A stretch of DNA of 64,000 nucleotides from contig NC_068346.1 in NCBI RefSeq assembly GCF_014633365.1, forward strand, positions 19,799,030-19,863,029, written 5' to 3'. This document shows, one piece after another, positions 10,933-22,198 of the stretch. Each line of letters begins with the position of its first letter. The stretch's first letter is position 1. A model generated the notes under the pieces. It was given only the letters and a program-made list of their open reading frames with translations. It ran no database searches and was not told the origin of the DNA. Source of the DNA: Diospyros lotus. Its lineage: Eukaryota; Streptophyta; Magnoliopsida; Ericales; Ebenaceae. The position numbers and the translations under genes are program-made.

Positions 10933-11886
10933 CAAATCAGTAAGCTTTTTCTCCTCTGCTCTTGACTTCTTGTTCATCTCTTTCCCTCTCCCTCTCCCTC
11001 TCCCTCTCTCTCTCTCTCGCACGCAGAGCTCGCTTCAGCTTCAATCTTCATCACTGTTTGCTTTATTTTAGTTTTCAGCAATAGCATCTGTTGTGTTAAT
11101 TAGAGTTACACTCTTAGTTTGTTATTTGTTATTGTTGTGCTATGTATTGAGTCTATTTAGAGTACTGACTATACTGTTCAACGTTGGCGTTCGCCATTTG
11201 ATCGACATCGACGGTCATTTTTCGGTGAATCAGTGTTGCTGGGTGAGTTCTAACCCCCCCTCTCTCTCAGACTCTCTCTCTCTCTCTTTCTCGCAAGTCA
11301 ACCAGACTCGCACTCAGCCTGCCTGCCTCGCTTCGCTTTCAGCCTTTAGATTTCTGCAACAGCAATCGCCTCTTTGGAATCAGTAAGCACTTTGATTTCT
11401 TTTTAGTTTTAACTTTTATTTTTGGTTGTTTTTTGGTTTTTTAGGTGCTGTGATATGACTGGTATTGGTGTTTCTTTATTAAAATGCATATTTTTGGGTG
11501 TTCTTTTATTTCTGGTTTTGTTCTTTTATGTTTTTGGCTTTAATTTGTTTGAAATTGAGTCCAATCCATGATTTAAGTTTAATTTCACAAAGATTATGTC
11601 TATTGTGGTTTAAAACTAAGATTTGATATTTGTCCAATTTGTATTTATATTCTTATGTGAAATTGAATGCTAATATCCAATTGATTTTCATTCAACTAAC
11701 AGTCAAAATTTTATTTTGGTTCATGCTAGGATTCAATTGATTTGATCATCATTGAGGAAAATCACTTGAAGAGTCTAATTTGAATTTTGGAAAAATTTAG
11801 AATTGCTATATACTTGGAGCTTACAAGACTTTCCAGGTGATACCTTCCTTTTTACTCAATTATTTAATTTTTATTGTCAAGTTAAT
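10933..11886 (+). promoter_or_regulatory. hAT promoter and 5' leader region
   Basis: Two (CT)n-rich tracts (about 10983-11018 and 11260-11290) each precede a similar CGC..CAG..CTCGCTTC..TTTCAGC block, so the leader region looks partly duplicated. Possible splice sites are a GTAAGC donor near 11383 and AG acceptors in T-rich context near 11443 and 11729. No frame with coding character is present before the ATG at 11887. Confidence 0.45.
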
Positions 11887-14421
11887 ATGTCTAATAGAAA
11901 ATATCCATCAGGGTATGAAAAACTTAAGAAAAAGAGAAGAATAGATAGTTTGATTCAATCTCAAAAAGGCGCCCTTGAAAAATTTATCACGAGTAATAAG
12001 GGAGATCAAAATAGTCAAAGTAATGAAACAATTAAAAACACAACTTTAAATGAAATAAGAGATAATGAGATGATGGTAGATCAAACTATAGAAAATTATA
12101 ATGATGAAAATTGTGATAATAATATGGTTGGTGAAGAATGTCAAGAAAATACAGAAGAAGAGGAAATTAATGTGGAAACTAAGGATATTGACAATAACCC
12201 GAGTAATGTTTCTATTAATATTTATGATCCGGGAAGGTGGGAAAATATTAATATTAAGTTAAGAGACTTGTTAGTCGAAAAAGGTCCAATTAGAGAAAGT
12301 GATTTAGATTTTCCAAATGATGAAACTTCTAGGCATTTCTCCACTTTTTATTATACGAGAAGGCTATCAAATGGGGAAATTTGTGATAGGAGATGGTTGG
12401 TATATTCAAAGGATTTTGACAAAGTTTATTGTTTTTGTTGCAAATTGTTTGGTACAAGATCTAATGGAAGCCAATTTGGCAATGAAGGAACAAAAGATTG
12501 GAAAAATCTCAGTATTAAGTTGAGAAGTCATGAAACAAGTAAAGAACACTTACTTAACATAAATGCTTGGTTTGATTTAGAATTGAGATTTTCTAAGAAT
12601 AAAGAAATTGATAGGGATGTGCAAGTAAGAATTAGTAAAGAAAAAGAACATTGGAGAAATGTTTTAAAAAGAATTGTTGTTGTGGTAAAAACTTTAGCTA
12701 AAAATAATTTAGCATTTCGTGGAAGTAATGAAAAAATCTATCATGTGAATAATGGAAATTTTTTAAGTCTTATTGAGATAATAGCTGAATTTGATCCAGT
12801 ATTACAAGAACATGTCCGGCGTATTCAAAATGGTGAAATTCATAATCATTACTTGGGACATAAAATTCAAAATGAATTGATACAGATGTTAGCACATGAA
12901 GTCAAGAGTATGATTTTGAAGAAAATTAAAGAGGCAAAATATTTTTCCATTATACTTGATTGTACTCCAGATTTAAGTCACCAAGAACAAATGTCTCTCA
13001 TATTAAGGTGTGTAGATATTTCAACTGGTCCAATAATAATTGAAGAATACTTTGTAGGATTTTTAAAAGTGGATGACACTTCTGGAAAAGGCCTCTTTAG
13101 TGAACTTATAAAAGAAATTGAAAATTTGAATCTTGATATCAATGATATAAGAGGGCAAGGATATGATGATGGGTCTAACATGAAGGGAAAGCAACAAGGC
13201 GTGCAGAAAAGACTATTAGAGATAAATTCTAGAGCATTATATACACCATGTGGTTGTCATAGTCTTAATTTAGTAATTTCTGATGTTGCCTCATCTTGTG
13301 TTAGAGCTGTATCATTTTTCGGAGTTCTACAACGCATATATTCATTATTCTCTTCTTCACCTAAGAGATGGAAAATATTAAAGAATAACATATCTAATTT
13401 AACTGTTAAATCATTGTCACAAACTCGTTGGGAAAGTCGTATTGAAAGTGTCAAGGCAATTAGATTTCAAGCTTCAAAAATACGTGATGCTTTGTTTGAA
13501 TTAGCAGAAAGTAGTGATGATCCTAAAATAAAAAGTGAAGCTAGATGTCTTGCAATGTATGAATTAGAGAATTTTGAATTTTTGTTGGGCATGACTATTT
13601 GGTATGATATTTTGTATGCGGTTAATTCAGTTAGTAAAAACTTTCAAAGTGAAGATATGCATATTGATGTTGCTATAGATCAATTAAAAGGTCTTATTTC
13701 TTTTTTTGAAACTTATAGGAAAAATGGATTTGAATCTGCTATAATTTCTGCCAAAGAACTTGCAAATGAAATGGAAGTAGAACCCATATTTCGTGAAAAA
13801 CGTGTGATTCGTAGGAAAAAATAATTTGATGAAAATGTCGATGATGATAAAACACAATCTGCTCAAGAATCATTTAGAGTTGATTATTTTATATACATGA
13901 TTGATCAAGTCATTTCTTCACTTAGAAATAGGTTTGAGCAATTTGGAATATATGAAAAAAAAATTGGATTTCTATACAATTTCAAGAAACTAAAATCAAT
14001 GGATGAAAATATTTTAAAGGAGTATTGTTTGAATCTTGAAAACGTTCTTCAATTTGATGAACTTTCTAATATAGATGGTTTAGATTTATTTTTAGAATTA
14101 AGAGTGTTAAGTGAAACTTTTCAAGAGGAAAAAAATAGTCCAATGGAAATTCTTCATTATATCAAAAGAGTCAATTCTTTTCCAAATGCATATATTGCTT
14201 ACAGAATATTATTTACAATTCCAGTTTCAGTCGCTTCCGCAGAAAGAAGTTTTTCAAAATTAAAGTTGATAAAATCATATTTGAGGTCAACTATGTCTCA
14301 AGAACGATTGAATGGATTAGCTATATTATCTATTGAACATGATTTATTAGATAAACTTGATTATGAAGATTTAATCAGTAATTTTGCATCACAAAAGGCA
14401 AGAAAAATTGATTTTACATAA
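11887..14421 (+). pseudogene. hAT transposase (TTF zinc finger + DUF4371 + hAT dimerisation), one internal stop
   Basis: The transposase cuts and pastes hAT ends in the nucleus. The frame is 844 codons plus stop. I chose the ATG at 11887 because MSNRKYPSGYEKLKKKRR is the usual start of this family; the frame itself opens 28 codons earlier. Visible parts, in order: a basic N-terminus; a TTF-type zinc finger (about residues 114-230, with WLVYS and YCFCCKLFG then paired His); a DUF4371-like RNase H fold, with candidate catalytic Asp at 358 (IILDCTPD) and 427/428 (GYDDGSNM) and a CGCHSLNLVISD motif; and the C-terminal dimerisation domain with [14 protein letters not shown], whose Glu786 is the third catalytic residue. 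The only visible lesion is a TAA at codon 646 (13822-13824), which cuts off the dimerisation domain and catalytic Glu. The codon is CAA-compatible, so one C-to-T change is likely. Confidence 0.9.
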
Positions 14422-14869
14422 AGCTAAATATAGTTCAATACATATTTGTAGAATGAAAAGTTACTCATTATTGGTAAATTTTATCTTTTTAATGTTATTA
14501 TTTTAATATTTTGTTTTGTTTCTTTCTATAGGAGAATTAGGTATGTATAGTTTTTTGCTTGATTTGTATCGATCTTCTTAGAGTTTAAATAAAAATTAGT
14601 TTTGCTTTTCTTTGTTTATTATAGTAGATTGTTTAGTTTTTTTTTTTTTTTTTTGAGATATTATATTTTAGTTAAAAATTTATTATCATTAAGAGATTAT
14701 TGTATTTTGTAGTTGATTGAACTTCATTTTTTTTAATTTAGTAAAATGATGATTTTTTTTAGAAAAATATGTATTATTTAATTTTTTTTTGTAAAAATAA
14801 ATTAATACTTTAATAAGGCCTCGATAATTTTTTCTGCCTAAGGCCTCTAAACTCGTTGGGCCAGCTTTG
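14422..14869 (+). other. hAT 3' untranslated region and right terminus
   Basis: T-rich sequence without coding capacity, with a run of 18 T at about 14638-14655. It ends in GGCCTCGATAATTT...GCCTAAGGCCTCTAA and the right terminal inverted repeat (14858-14869). The GCCTAAGGCC motif mirrors CGCCTAAGGCCCC inside the left end. Confidence 0.75.
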
Positions 14870-14877
14870 TATATCAA

Positions 14878-16478
14878 ATGTATATCATGAAATAATGCTA
14901 CAACTTTCTTTGAACTAATGTAATCTAATATCTATACTATATAATATATTAAAAGTTATGCTTTCATAACTTAATTAATTGACACGTCACAACGACACTT
15001 CTTTCATAATAGAATAAATAAATGTAGTTTTTATAATGGCCAAAATAATTGGAAGCGTCAATATATTCTTTTGAATTTTATATATTTTGCGGTTTTATTA
15101 ATTTTTAAGGCACAAGTAAAAATCACGCATCGTAAGTAGTGTATGTGTAAGAGACACAACACTTGCTATAATTTCAGAGTTTGGTGTATTTAAATATTTT
15201 TATGAACAAAAAATAAAAAAGAAGAAGACAGAATGGCTAAATCCAAGTGCTACATCCAAATAGGTAGAATATTTTATGAAGAAGCAATTAATTAATAGAG
15301 TTAACAAAGGGACATGACCAGTAGTATCTTTATATAGAATTGATTAATTTAAAAAAGATGAAAAAGGGGCAGAGAATGTGGGATGATGGATGGCATGTAA
15401 TGCGATTATTTGATAACAAAGAGATGGATCCCACTCAAAAGACTTATTATTAGAGAGAGAGAGAGAGAGAGCACGCAATAATTAATTATTCAAGTTCCTT
15501 GGTTACGCCCAGAACGGAGACTGTAGGGACAAGGCAAGGCAAAATGGCGAATCATCTCTATAGATATTTCTAAATTGTACTCCTGTCCCACCAAGAAAAA
15601 TCCGTCTTTATTGTTGATCTGTTTTCTTTTATATATATATAATATGTGTGTGTGTACACGATTATCACTTAAAATAATTGTACTCTATGAGATTCCAATT
15701 TCAGATCTCAATTTATTAGAGATAATTATTCAAAATTATATTTTGATACCAATTAATTTTTTAAGGATAAAATCCAATTTAAATGTGAGTGGGGATTGAG
15801 AGAGGTATCGGAGTCCTAGTCTACATAGGATTCTAATTCATAAATAAATATAAATATATCCATTGTCTTTAAAATTCAAGTAGTGGACTTGGAGAAGGAA
15901 TCCAAACGTTGTTGCTACGCGCACGCGGCTGAAGATGGCAAATATCAGTGTCATCGATCATGGAAGGAAGGAGAAACCTTTAGACAGACCTCTTTGGTGT
16001 TACAAAAGAAGTGTTATGTCATTACCCATCACTGTTGAGTAAAAAAAAAAAAACCCTATTTTGGCCATTTCTGGGCTTGAAGATGTCACTGTCGTTCATG
16101 TTGCCAGCCACGGATTGAGGGTTGAAGATTAGAAAACTGTTGGAATTGACGTATTGCACGGATTGAGGGTTGAAGATTAGAAAACTGTTGGAATTGACCC
16201 ATTGCGGTATAGGTAAATTTAAAAAAAAATTACACATTAAACGTGCACGAGGAAGATATGAATTCACACATTATATATAGTTTGAGTATTTGAGCAATAA
16301 GATATTTTATTATATGAAATATAATAAATCATATCCTTACAGCTCAATGACATGTGAGTGTAGAAATTATTTATATACTGAGATCGAATTCTTCTCACCG
16401 TGTAGAGGGACTAGTCCGTCCATACTTGGCAAGCTACTTGGCACCACATCGCGATCCTCGTCCCGTGCTAACCTAAGG
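14878..16478. other. AT-rich intergenic DNA with (GA)n tract; possible Helitron start
   Basis: No gene is recognisable. At 14930 the sequence TCTATACTATATAATATATT resembles the 5' terminus of many plant Helitrons, but no matching CTAG-type 3' hairpin terminus was found. A (GA)n tract lies at about 15453-15471. A 48-bp tandem duplication lies at 16109-16204. The 81-codon minus-strand frame over that duplication has no recognisable domain. Confidence 0.4.
16109..16204 (+). repeat. 48-bp tandem duplication
   Basis: Two near-identical units (16109-16156 and 16157-16204) start CACGGATTGAGGGTTGAAG. They differ only at the last few bases. The high identity indicates a recent duplication. Confidence 0.85.
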
Positions 16479-17890
16479 TGTAACGCCCCATTTTTTTAAA
16501 TACATAACAACGTGAAATATAAGTAGATATTACTTAGGGCGTTATGAAAATACTTGCCAACGAAAGCGTTAGATCGAACCTGGAAATTTAATCAAAACTA
16601 AATAAAGGGGGTTTCTACTATAGTTCCTTTACAAGTATGAGAAATGCTCACGACCTCTAATACTCCAAAAGATAATACATCACTGAAGGTACAATTGCAG
16701 GACACCCACAAACACACTTCTTATAACCTTGAGTATCCTAACTGCTATTCACAATGCATCATTTGAAAACTTCTAAAATCTAACAAACAACTCTTACCAT
16801 GTTCATAGTACATAGTAATCCCGACTTACACCCTCAACAACATATAAGGGAAATCCAAGCCTTACATAACCCCTGTTTATATAATTTTGATACATAAGTC
16901 TCAAATAAATCCAAATATTACGTAAGATCCATAGAACATGAATAACATGAAGTTAAACTAAACATTGGCCTTCTCGTAGCCTTTTCTCCTACTTGTCTCA
17001 GGGGTACCTGGCATGCTAATATACCTGGGACGTTGAATGTCTCAGGGGCATCAACCCAACTTAGATAATGACATCTAAGTGAGTGCATCAAAAAAGAAAG
17101 GCGTGCATGTAAATGAGTTATGCAAATGACATGAAACCTATCGTGTGGTAGTGACGCCGAGCTGTTGCAATCACCCCGCTGATCTATCATGTTCTCACAT
17201 CTCCATGACTTTTTCACCAGTCTAACATGAGATCCTAACTTCAGCTAGCCACACATACCAAGTGATGCATGACAAAGAAAGAGAAAATGTTCAGTTTAAA
17301 GGAAAATCATACTTATGTAAGTAATCACCCTTACCCATGTGAAGATAAAATATTTTGTATGTAGTATAAGGATGCAACAAGCACTCACCTTACTTGTTTG
17401 GATGCGTTAGGGCATTGTTCACAAGATTCGGGAATGATTTTCTACAAAAATCACATATTTTCATAACTCAAACTTATAATATTTTTATATAGGGTCTTAG
17501 GGATAAAATAGAGAACCAATACTACAAAATTGTGGGCTAAGAAGGCCCCACACGCGCCCTCACACGCTGGGGGAAGGACCCCCACGCGCCTGTACGCATA
17601 GCAGGCAGGTGGCGCGTGAGCTGCACACGCCGCCCCTCCCGTTTTGACCGCTTGCAGTTTTTCAGCCCATTCTACCTCGTTCAGACTCCGATTTGACCCC
17701 CGTTTGAACCCACGTGACCCTTATTCAATTCTCTATCGAACCACAAAAAGAAATTGGACTTACCTCACTGTTTTGATGCTGTTTAACTCATTTTATGGTG
17801 GCGTTTTGACTTTCCCGAGAAAGTATTTTTCCACCTCATTTTCTGACAAAATTTCTCATCTCAAACTCGCTTCCTATTTCCTCTTGTTTA
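16479..17890 (-). mobile_element. Truncated chromovirus-like LTR
   Basis: Begins on the plus strand TGTAACGCCCC and runs parallel to the solo LTR at 18867. Shared blocks include ATTTAATCAAAACTAAATAAA, GGACACCCACA, CCTGGGACGTTGAATGTC and the CTCACCTT...TTTGGATG region. Homology fades near 17890 with no far LTR end or target duplication. A GC-rich segment with CACGCGCC / GGCGCGTG lies at 17528-17640. Confidence 0.6.
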
Positions 17891-18530
17891 ATGGTGAGAA
17901 TGTTGATTCTAAAGGTTTAACATTTATAGGCATCCTCCTTATTAATCTCATAGTTTGTAGTGTATGTCACTTACTACTTATTTATTTTTTTTAAAATTAT
18001 CTCTTTTACCAGTTATTTATATTTACTAGCAACTAATAATAAAGTGTAAGATTTAAAAATTTTATATTGCGCTCATATTTCCTTTTCCATTCTCCCAACT
18101 CCCAAGTTAGTGCTCAATTCAATTGGAGGCTAATTAATTAATAGTCGCCCATCTTTTTCGCCTTCATTCCATCTTAATTAAATAAATAATAATTATCAAC
18201 TTTTTAATCCCATCTTTGATTATCTCAAGAAGAAGAAGAAGACGGCGTCGTTGCCATCCACCAATCACACACTGCCAACTGCATACACAGACATAAGCTT
18301 TGTAATTAACGTCATCTAATTCATGCTCAAATCCGACGCCCTCACATTGTTTATACGAAAATAAAAAAATAAAAAAAAACGTTTTTGATATGAAATTAAA
18401 ATATAAAAATAAATATTTTTTTAAAAATAAATATAAATAAATTCAAAACATAAATAAAAACGTTTCGAAAAAGTTTGAAAAACAGAGAAATGGCCCCCCA
18501 CAAACTTCTCGCGTGATACAAAGATTGTAA
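17891..18530. other. AT-rich spacer
   Basis: A/T-rich sequence with poly-A-like runs (about 18360-18450) and a GAAGAAGAAGAAG microsatellite near 18229. No gene or element terminus is recognisable. Confidence 0.5.
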
Positions 18531-18866
18531 AGTGTGTGGATGCTTCGATGCCGTCAAAACCTATTTATCTGATAGTTTGTATGCCACTCACTACTCCTCT
18601 CTATTTTCCGCTACCTATAATACACCTTTTGTGCTCTATTTCGGCTCAACTGTGGGTCTTACTCGTTCGCCTATAAATACATGTCTTCTCGAAGGTAAAC
18701 GGATCTCTTTCTCGACTCTCGCAAGTCATTTGGCCAATATTCTCTCTCCCTCTCTCTCTTCAACCTATCCGAGAACTTAAACATTCCTTCCTTTGGGACA
18801 AGGAACATTTACATGCTACATACATCTGATATTGGACATTCATCTACATATTTTGGACATTTATCC

Positions 18867-20779
18867 TGTAACGTCCTACTTTTCTAAATACACAACAATA
18901 TGGAATATAAGCAGACATCACCTATGAGCGTTATGGAAACCCTTACCAACGGAAGCGTTGGATTGAACCTGAAAACTTAACTAAAGCTAAATAAAAGGGT
19001 TTCTACTAGATTTCCTTTACAAGCATAAGAAACGCATACGACCTTCAATACTCCATAAAACACAACACATCATAGTAGGTATAATTGTAGGACACCCACA
19101 CACACCCTTTACAACCTTGAGTATCCTAACTGCTATTTACAATACATCACTTAGTTACAAAGGTACATAATGAAATAAAACCCAAAGCTAGCTGCAAAAC
19201 CTAAAGCAGCCAAGCACCATCTTTTTTCCCTTGCTCGAACCAGAACCTGAAACACTTGGCACTTCTGACAAACCTGGGACGTTGAATGTCCCAGGGGTAT
19301 GAAACACCTGAGTTAGATAATAATATCTAAGTGAGTAACTCAGAAAAGGTAAGTACATGCGTACAAATGCAATAATGTCATTATGAAATCCACCTATGTG
19401 GTAGTAATGCCAAGGTGTTGCAATCACCTCCGCGGTCATCATCGTCACCCCTTGGCTCACCGTAAGAGCACGAGTTCTTCTATGATGTCCCAACAACTAG
19501 CCACAGTCACCAACATGAACATGATATATGACAAAGCATAAGGAATATGCATAATCAAGGGAAAATATGACATGTAAGCCATAAAAGCATGATATTCAAG
19601 CCAATATCAACACACAAGTGAAGTAACAAATGCTCAAAATGCCACAAAACATGCAGGAATCACTCACCTTGAAGGTTTACCCTAGGAAGCACTGTTTACA
19701 ACGGGCAGGAACGGTTTTCTCGTGGTTTTCTAATTGATTGGCACAAACTTTGAGAAAGACCCAAAAATTTTGTCGAGACTTATTCTCCCTCGACTTTCTC
19801 CCTTCTTTTCGACAGCTTTTCCTCTCTCAAACTCCCTTCATTTTCCTCCTTACTTGGTGCCCAAAATGAATAACCCCAAAACCCTTATTTATAAGAAACT
19901 TCGGTGAACCAAATCGCGCCACGTGTTGTGTCATCATTCCATCCATGAGCATCCAATTAAAATATGCCATGTGTCCCTAAAGATTTGTGCATTTTCATGC
20001 CCTTACGACAAGTCTCCCTTGAGATATGAGCCATCACATGTTTAATTTGATTTTCAAGATTCCCCATCATTACATCCCACGTGGTTAATTACATTTTCCA
20101 CATTTCTCATCATTACACTTCAAATCCTATCTCCAAGTGGCCAATGAATGCTTGCCACATGTCCTTAGGGATAAGGTTTGAAAATTTTTGCAAACTTGAA
20201 AGCTAAGTAAGCTTTTCCTTAGACAATCATGCAATGCCACCTCAAAGGGTCATTATGAGCCATCATGTGACCTTATCTTATCTTCCAAGTGGTCAATGGT
20301 TGATTGTCATGTGTCATTAAAGATAAGGCTTCATCATTTCTCCCATGTGCATCCAACCCAAATGCACCACTCGTCTCTTAATTGAATTTAATAGAGTTTG
20401 GAATCCAAATCTCTATTTGATTTGAATTTGAAATCCATGATACCTTGAAGAGATATTTTTAAGGTTTCAAGAACTACACCTTGGCCCAAACTTTTCGGAT
20501 AATTTGCATTTAGACCCTTGCAACTTGGTCCCCAAACTATTTTTTAATTGCACTTTTTGGTCCCTGAAAAATGGATAAATTACACTTAGCACCCCAAGAT
20601 TTTAGGTAAATTACACTTTTACCCGAACTTCAGTATTTACGATTTTGCCACTGGTTCAGAAACTGAACCTTTGCCTCAAGACTTCTATAATCCCTTGAAA
20701 TGATCTATTTCCTCAAGTATTAAAACCTAATAACCTCAGGTATTACCTCATTTTGATTTTAAAAATTTGGGGTATTACA
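18867..20779 (-). mobile_element. Solo LTR, chromovirus-like (Tekay/Del type)
   Basis: Exact TATCC duplication (18862-18866 and 20780-20784). On the minus strand it begins TGTAATACCCCAAATTT and ends TAGGACGTTACA. Its first 300 bp (minus strand) contain the phrase GTAAAAGTGTAATTTACCTA, also found in the LTRs at 22199 and 35183. No internal sequence, hence a solo LTR. The TGTAAYRCCC...GTTACA ends are typical of plant chromoviruses; the lineage is assigned on that alone. Confidence 0.8.
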
Positions 20780-20885
20780 TATCCTATACTATTGTCTGAC
20801 TTAGGCATCGGAGGCCTCGCGTAGGGAAGTCTCTCGCGTGCCTTTCTAACGTCTCTTATGCTTGCAGGCTAAGTCTCAATCGTGC

Positions 20886-20965
20886 TCCCTGAAAACCCAG
20901 AAGCCCTGCTTCCCTGAAGACCCAGAAGCCCTGCTTCCCCAAAGACCCATCAGAGCCCCATTCTT
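20886..20965 (+). repeat. 25-bp minisatellite in Tat-type LTR U5
   Basis: Two near-perfect units of CCTGAARACCCAGAAGCCCT plus GCTTC, followed by a decayed third. Located just downstream of the R/U5 block, as is the 13-bp array in the Tat LTR at 1647-2820. Confidence 0.7.
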
Positions 20966-21169
20966 TTTCAACACCCCGAAGGCCCTTCCAGGTGCATAGT
21001 CCCAATGGCCCCGAAAACCCCTCATCCGGGTTCATCTAGATTTGCCCTTCAGGACCCCAGCTCCAACCTAGTTAACCTCGTCAGCAACATCTTGGACCCT
21101 CTACTTTGGAGAATGACTCTGCTTTGGTTTATCCCTGATAAATAAATTTAATTGTTGTAGTTTGGAAAC

Positions 21170-22193
21170 AATAATTTGGTGTTGTTTGTGGGAATCAAGA
21201 AAAAAGCCATCCCTTTCCAGCTGTCATATGGGTCACTTGTGTAAACGTTGCAACAATGCTCTCGTTTCATCCTACAATGCCTCCCACTGAGCCATGCTCT
21301 GAATCCTCCTGGAAGTTACCTGGGAGCTTTTTTGCAAGGCTTTTCTCTTTCTATTATGAGCCTTCTAAGGCTTTTCTCCTGTTATTACGTAGGCCATTGG
21401 GAGAAAAGCGCACCCCTATATCTTTGTTAGGCGTCCATGTTGTTCTTCACAATAGAGATTCAGGCTAGGCAAATAGGAAGTGAGGAGGATGGTCCCCCTA
21501 TGGATGAAGGCCAAGTTTGGGAGAAAGTCAATTTCCAAACTTGAATTTGATGGTTGGGGATCATTCTTCCTAGCAATGTCAGCCCTCGCAAGAAAAGCGA
21601 TGCCTTGAAGTTCAAAATTATGAAGACATCTCCTGCGAGGGAAAGTCCTCCTGGGATGTGTGTGCAATAGCGTTCTATGAACCCAGTAGGGAGTACCTTG
21701 GGCTTCCTAGCTACCTCGGATATATTTTTTCCAAGCCTAGGGTGGTTCAAGAGAAGAAGGTGGCCTACTAACTCAACTGGAGGCAGGAGTTGTAAATCTG
21801 CACAAAGTGCTAATGAGAGGAGATTAATTATCAGCACCTTTGTAGTAGCCAAACTTTTGATCCAAGAAGATAACTCTTTACGACAACATTTTTTTGCAAC
21901 CATTCTTGGCCTTTTTTTGTCGAAAGATATTAACATTCCACCCTGGCTCACTCAAGGCCTGTGACCAAAGGTGACAAAAAGGCCATAAATGCTTCACAAG
22001 CAAAAATGGCCAAAAAAGTTTGCATAGCACTGATCGCTTTAGGAACGCCATGCATGAAGATGAAGAGTCTAATTATTTCAAGATCACGAGTAGAAGTTGT
22101 CAGATAGCCAATCAAAAGCTGGAAGATGAAGACATAACTAACTAACTTTCTGTAGATTGTGAACGTAGGTGTCTGTACCGACCCACGTAAACA
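21170..22193 (+). other. Degenerate leader/internal region of the Tat-type element
   Basis: Starts with the primer-binding-like motif at 21170-21195. After that, only short frames in all directions are seen, none with a recognisable gag or pol motif. Interrupted at 22199 by a solo LTR. Confidence 0.35.
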
Positions 22194-22198
22194 AAAAC

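Larger units (their letters stand above)
9150..14869 (+). mobile_element. hAT DNA transposon (TTF-type), nearly complete
   Basis: The ends form a terminal inverted repeat, CAGAGCCGGCCC at the left and CAAAGCTGGCCC (complement) at the right. They are flanked by an exact 8-bp duplication TATATCAA (9142-9149 and 14870-14877). The 8-bp duplication, the C-terminal dimerisation domain and the TTF zinc finger all define a hAT element. Total 5720 bp, or about 4.1 kb without the solo LTR at 9355-10927. The single transposase frame at 11887-14421 has one internal stop. A CT-rich leader with possible introns precedes it, and a T-rich 3' tail follows. Confidence 0.93.
18531..21169 (+). mobile_element. 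Tat-type gypsy LTR, split by a solo LTR
   Basis: Left piece 18531-18866 has a TATA box (CCTATAAATACATG, about 18670). Right piece 20785-21169 has the R/U5 block GACTTAGGCATCGGAGG, a 25-bp minisatellite, and the end TTTGGAAACA. TTTGGTGTTGTTTGTGGGAA follows, a degraded form of the Tat primer-binding and leader motif. The two pieces are joined by a TATCC target site. The left LTR end was not located, so 18531 is approximate. Confidence 0.5.

Noticed and set aside
11803..11886. Upstream extension of the hAT transposase by 28 codons
   Set aside because: The family starts at MS.RKYPSG; the extension is hydrophobic leader-region translation without family support.
21460..21951. 163-codon minus-strand frame and 95-codon plus-strand frame
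   Set aside because: No motif, opposing frames over the same bases, inside a degenerate Tat leader region. Most likely chance.
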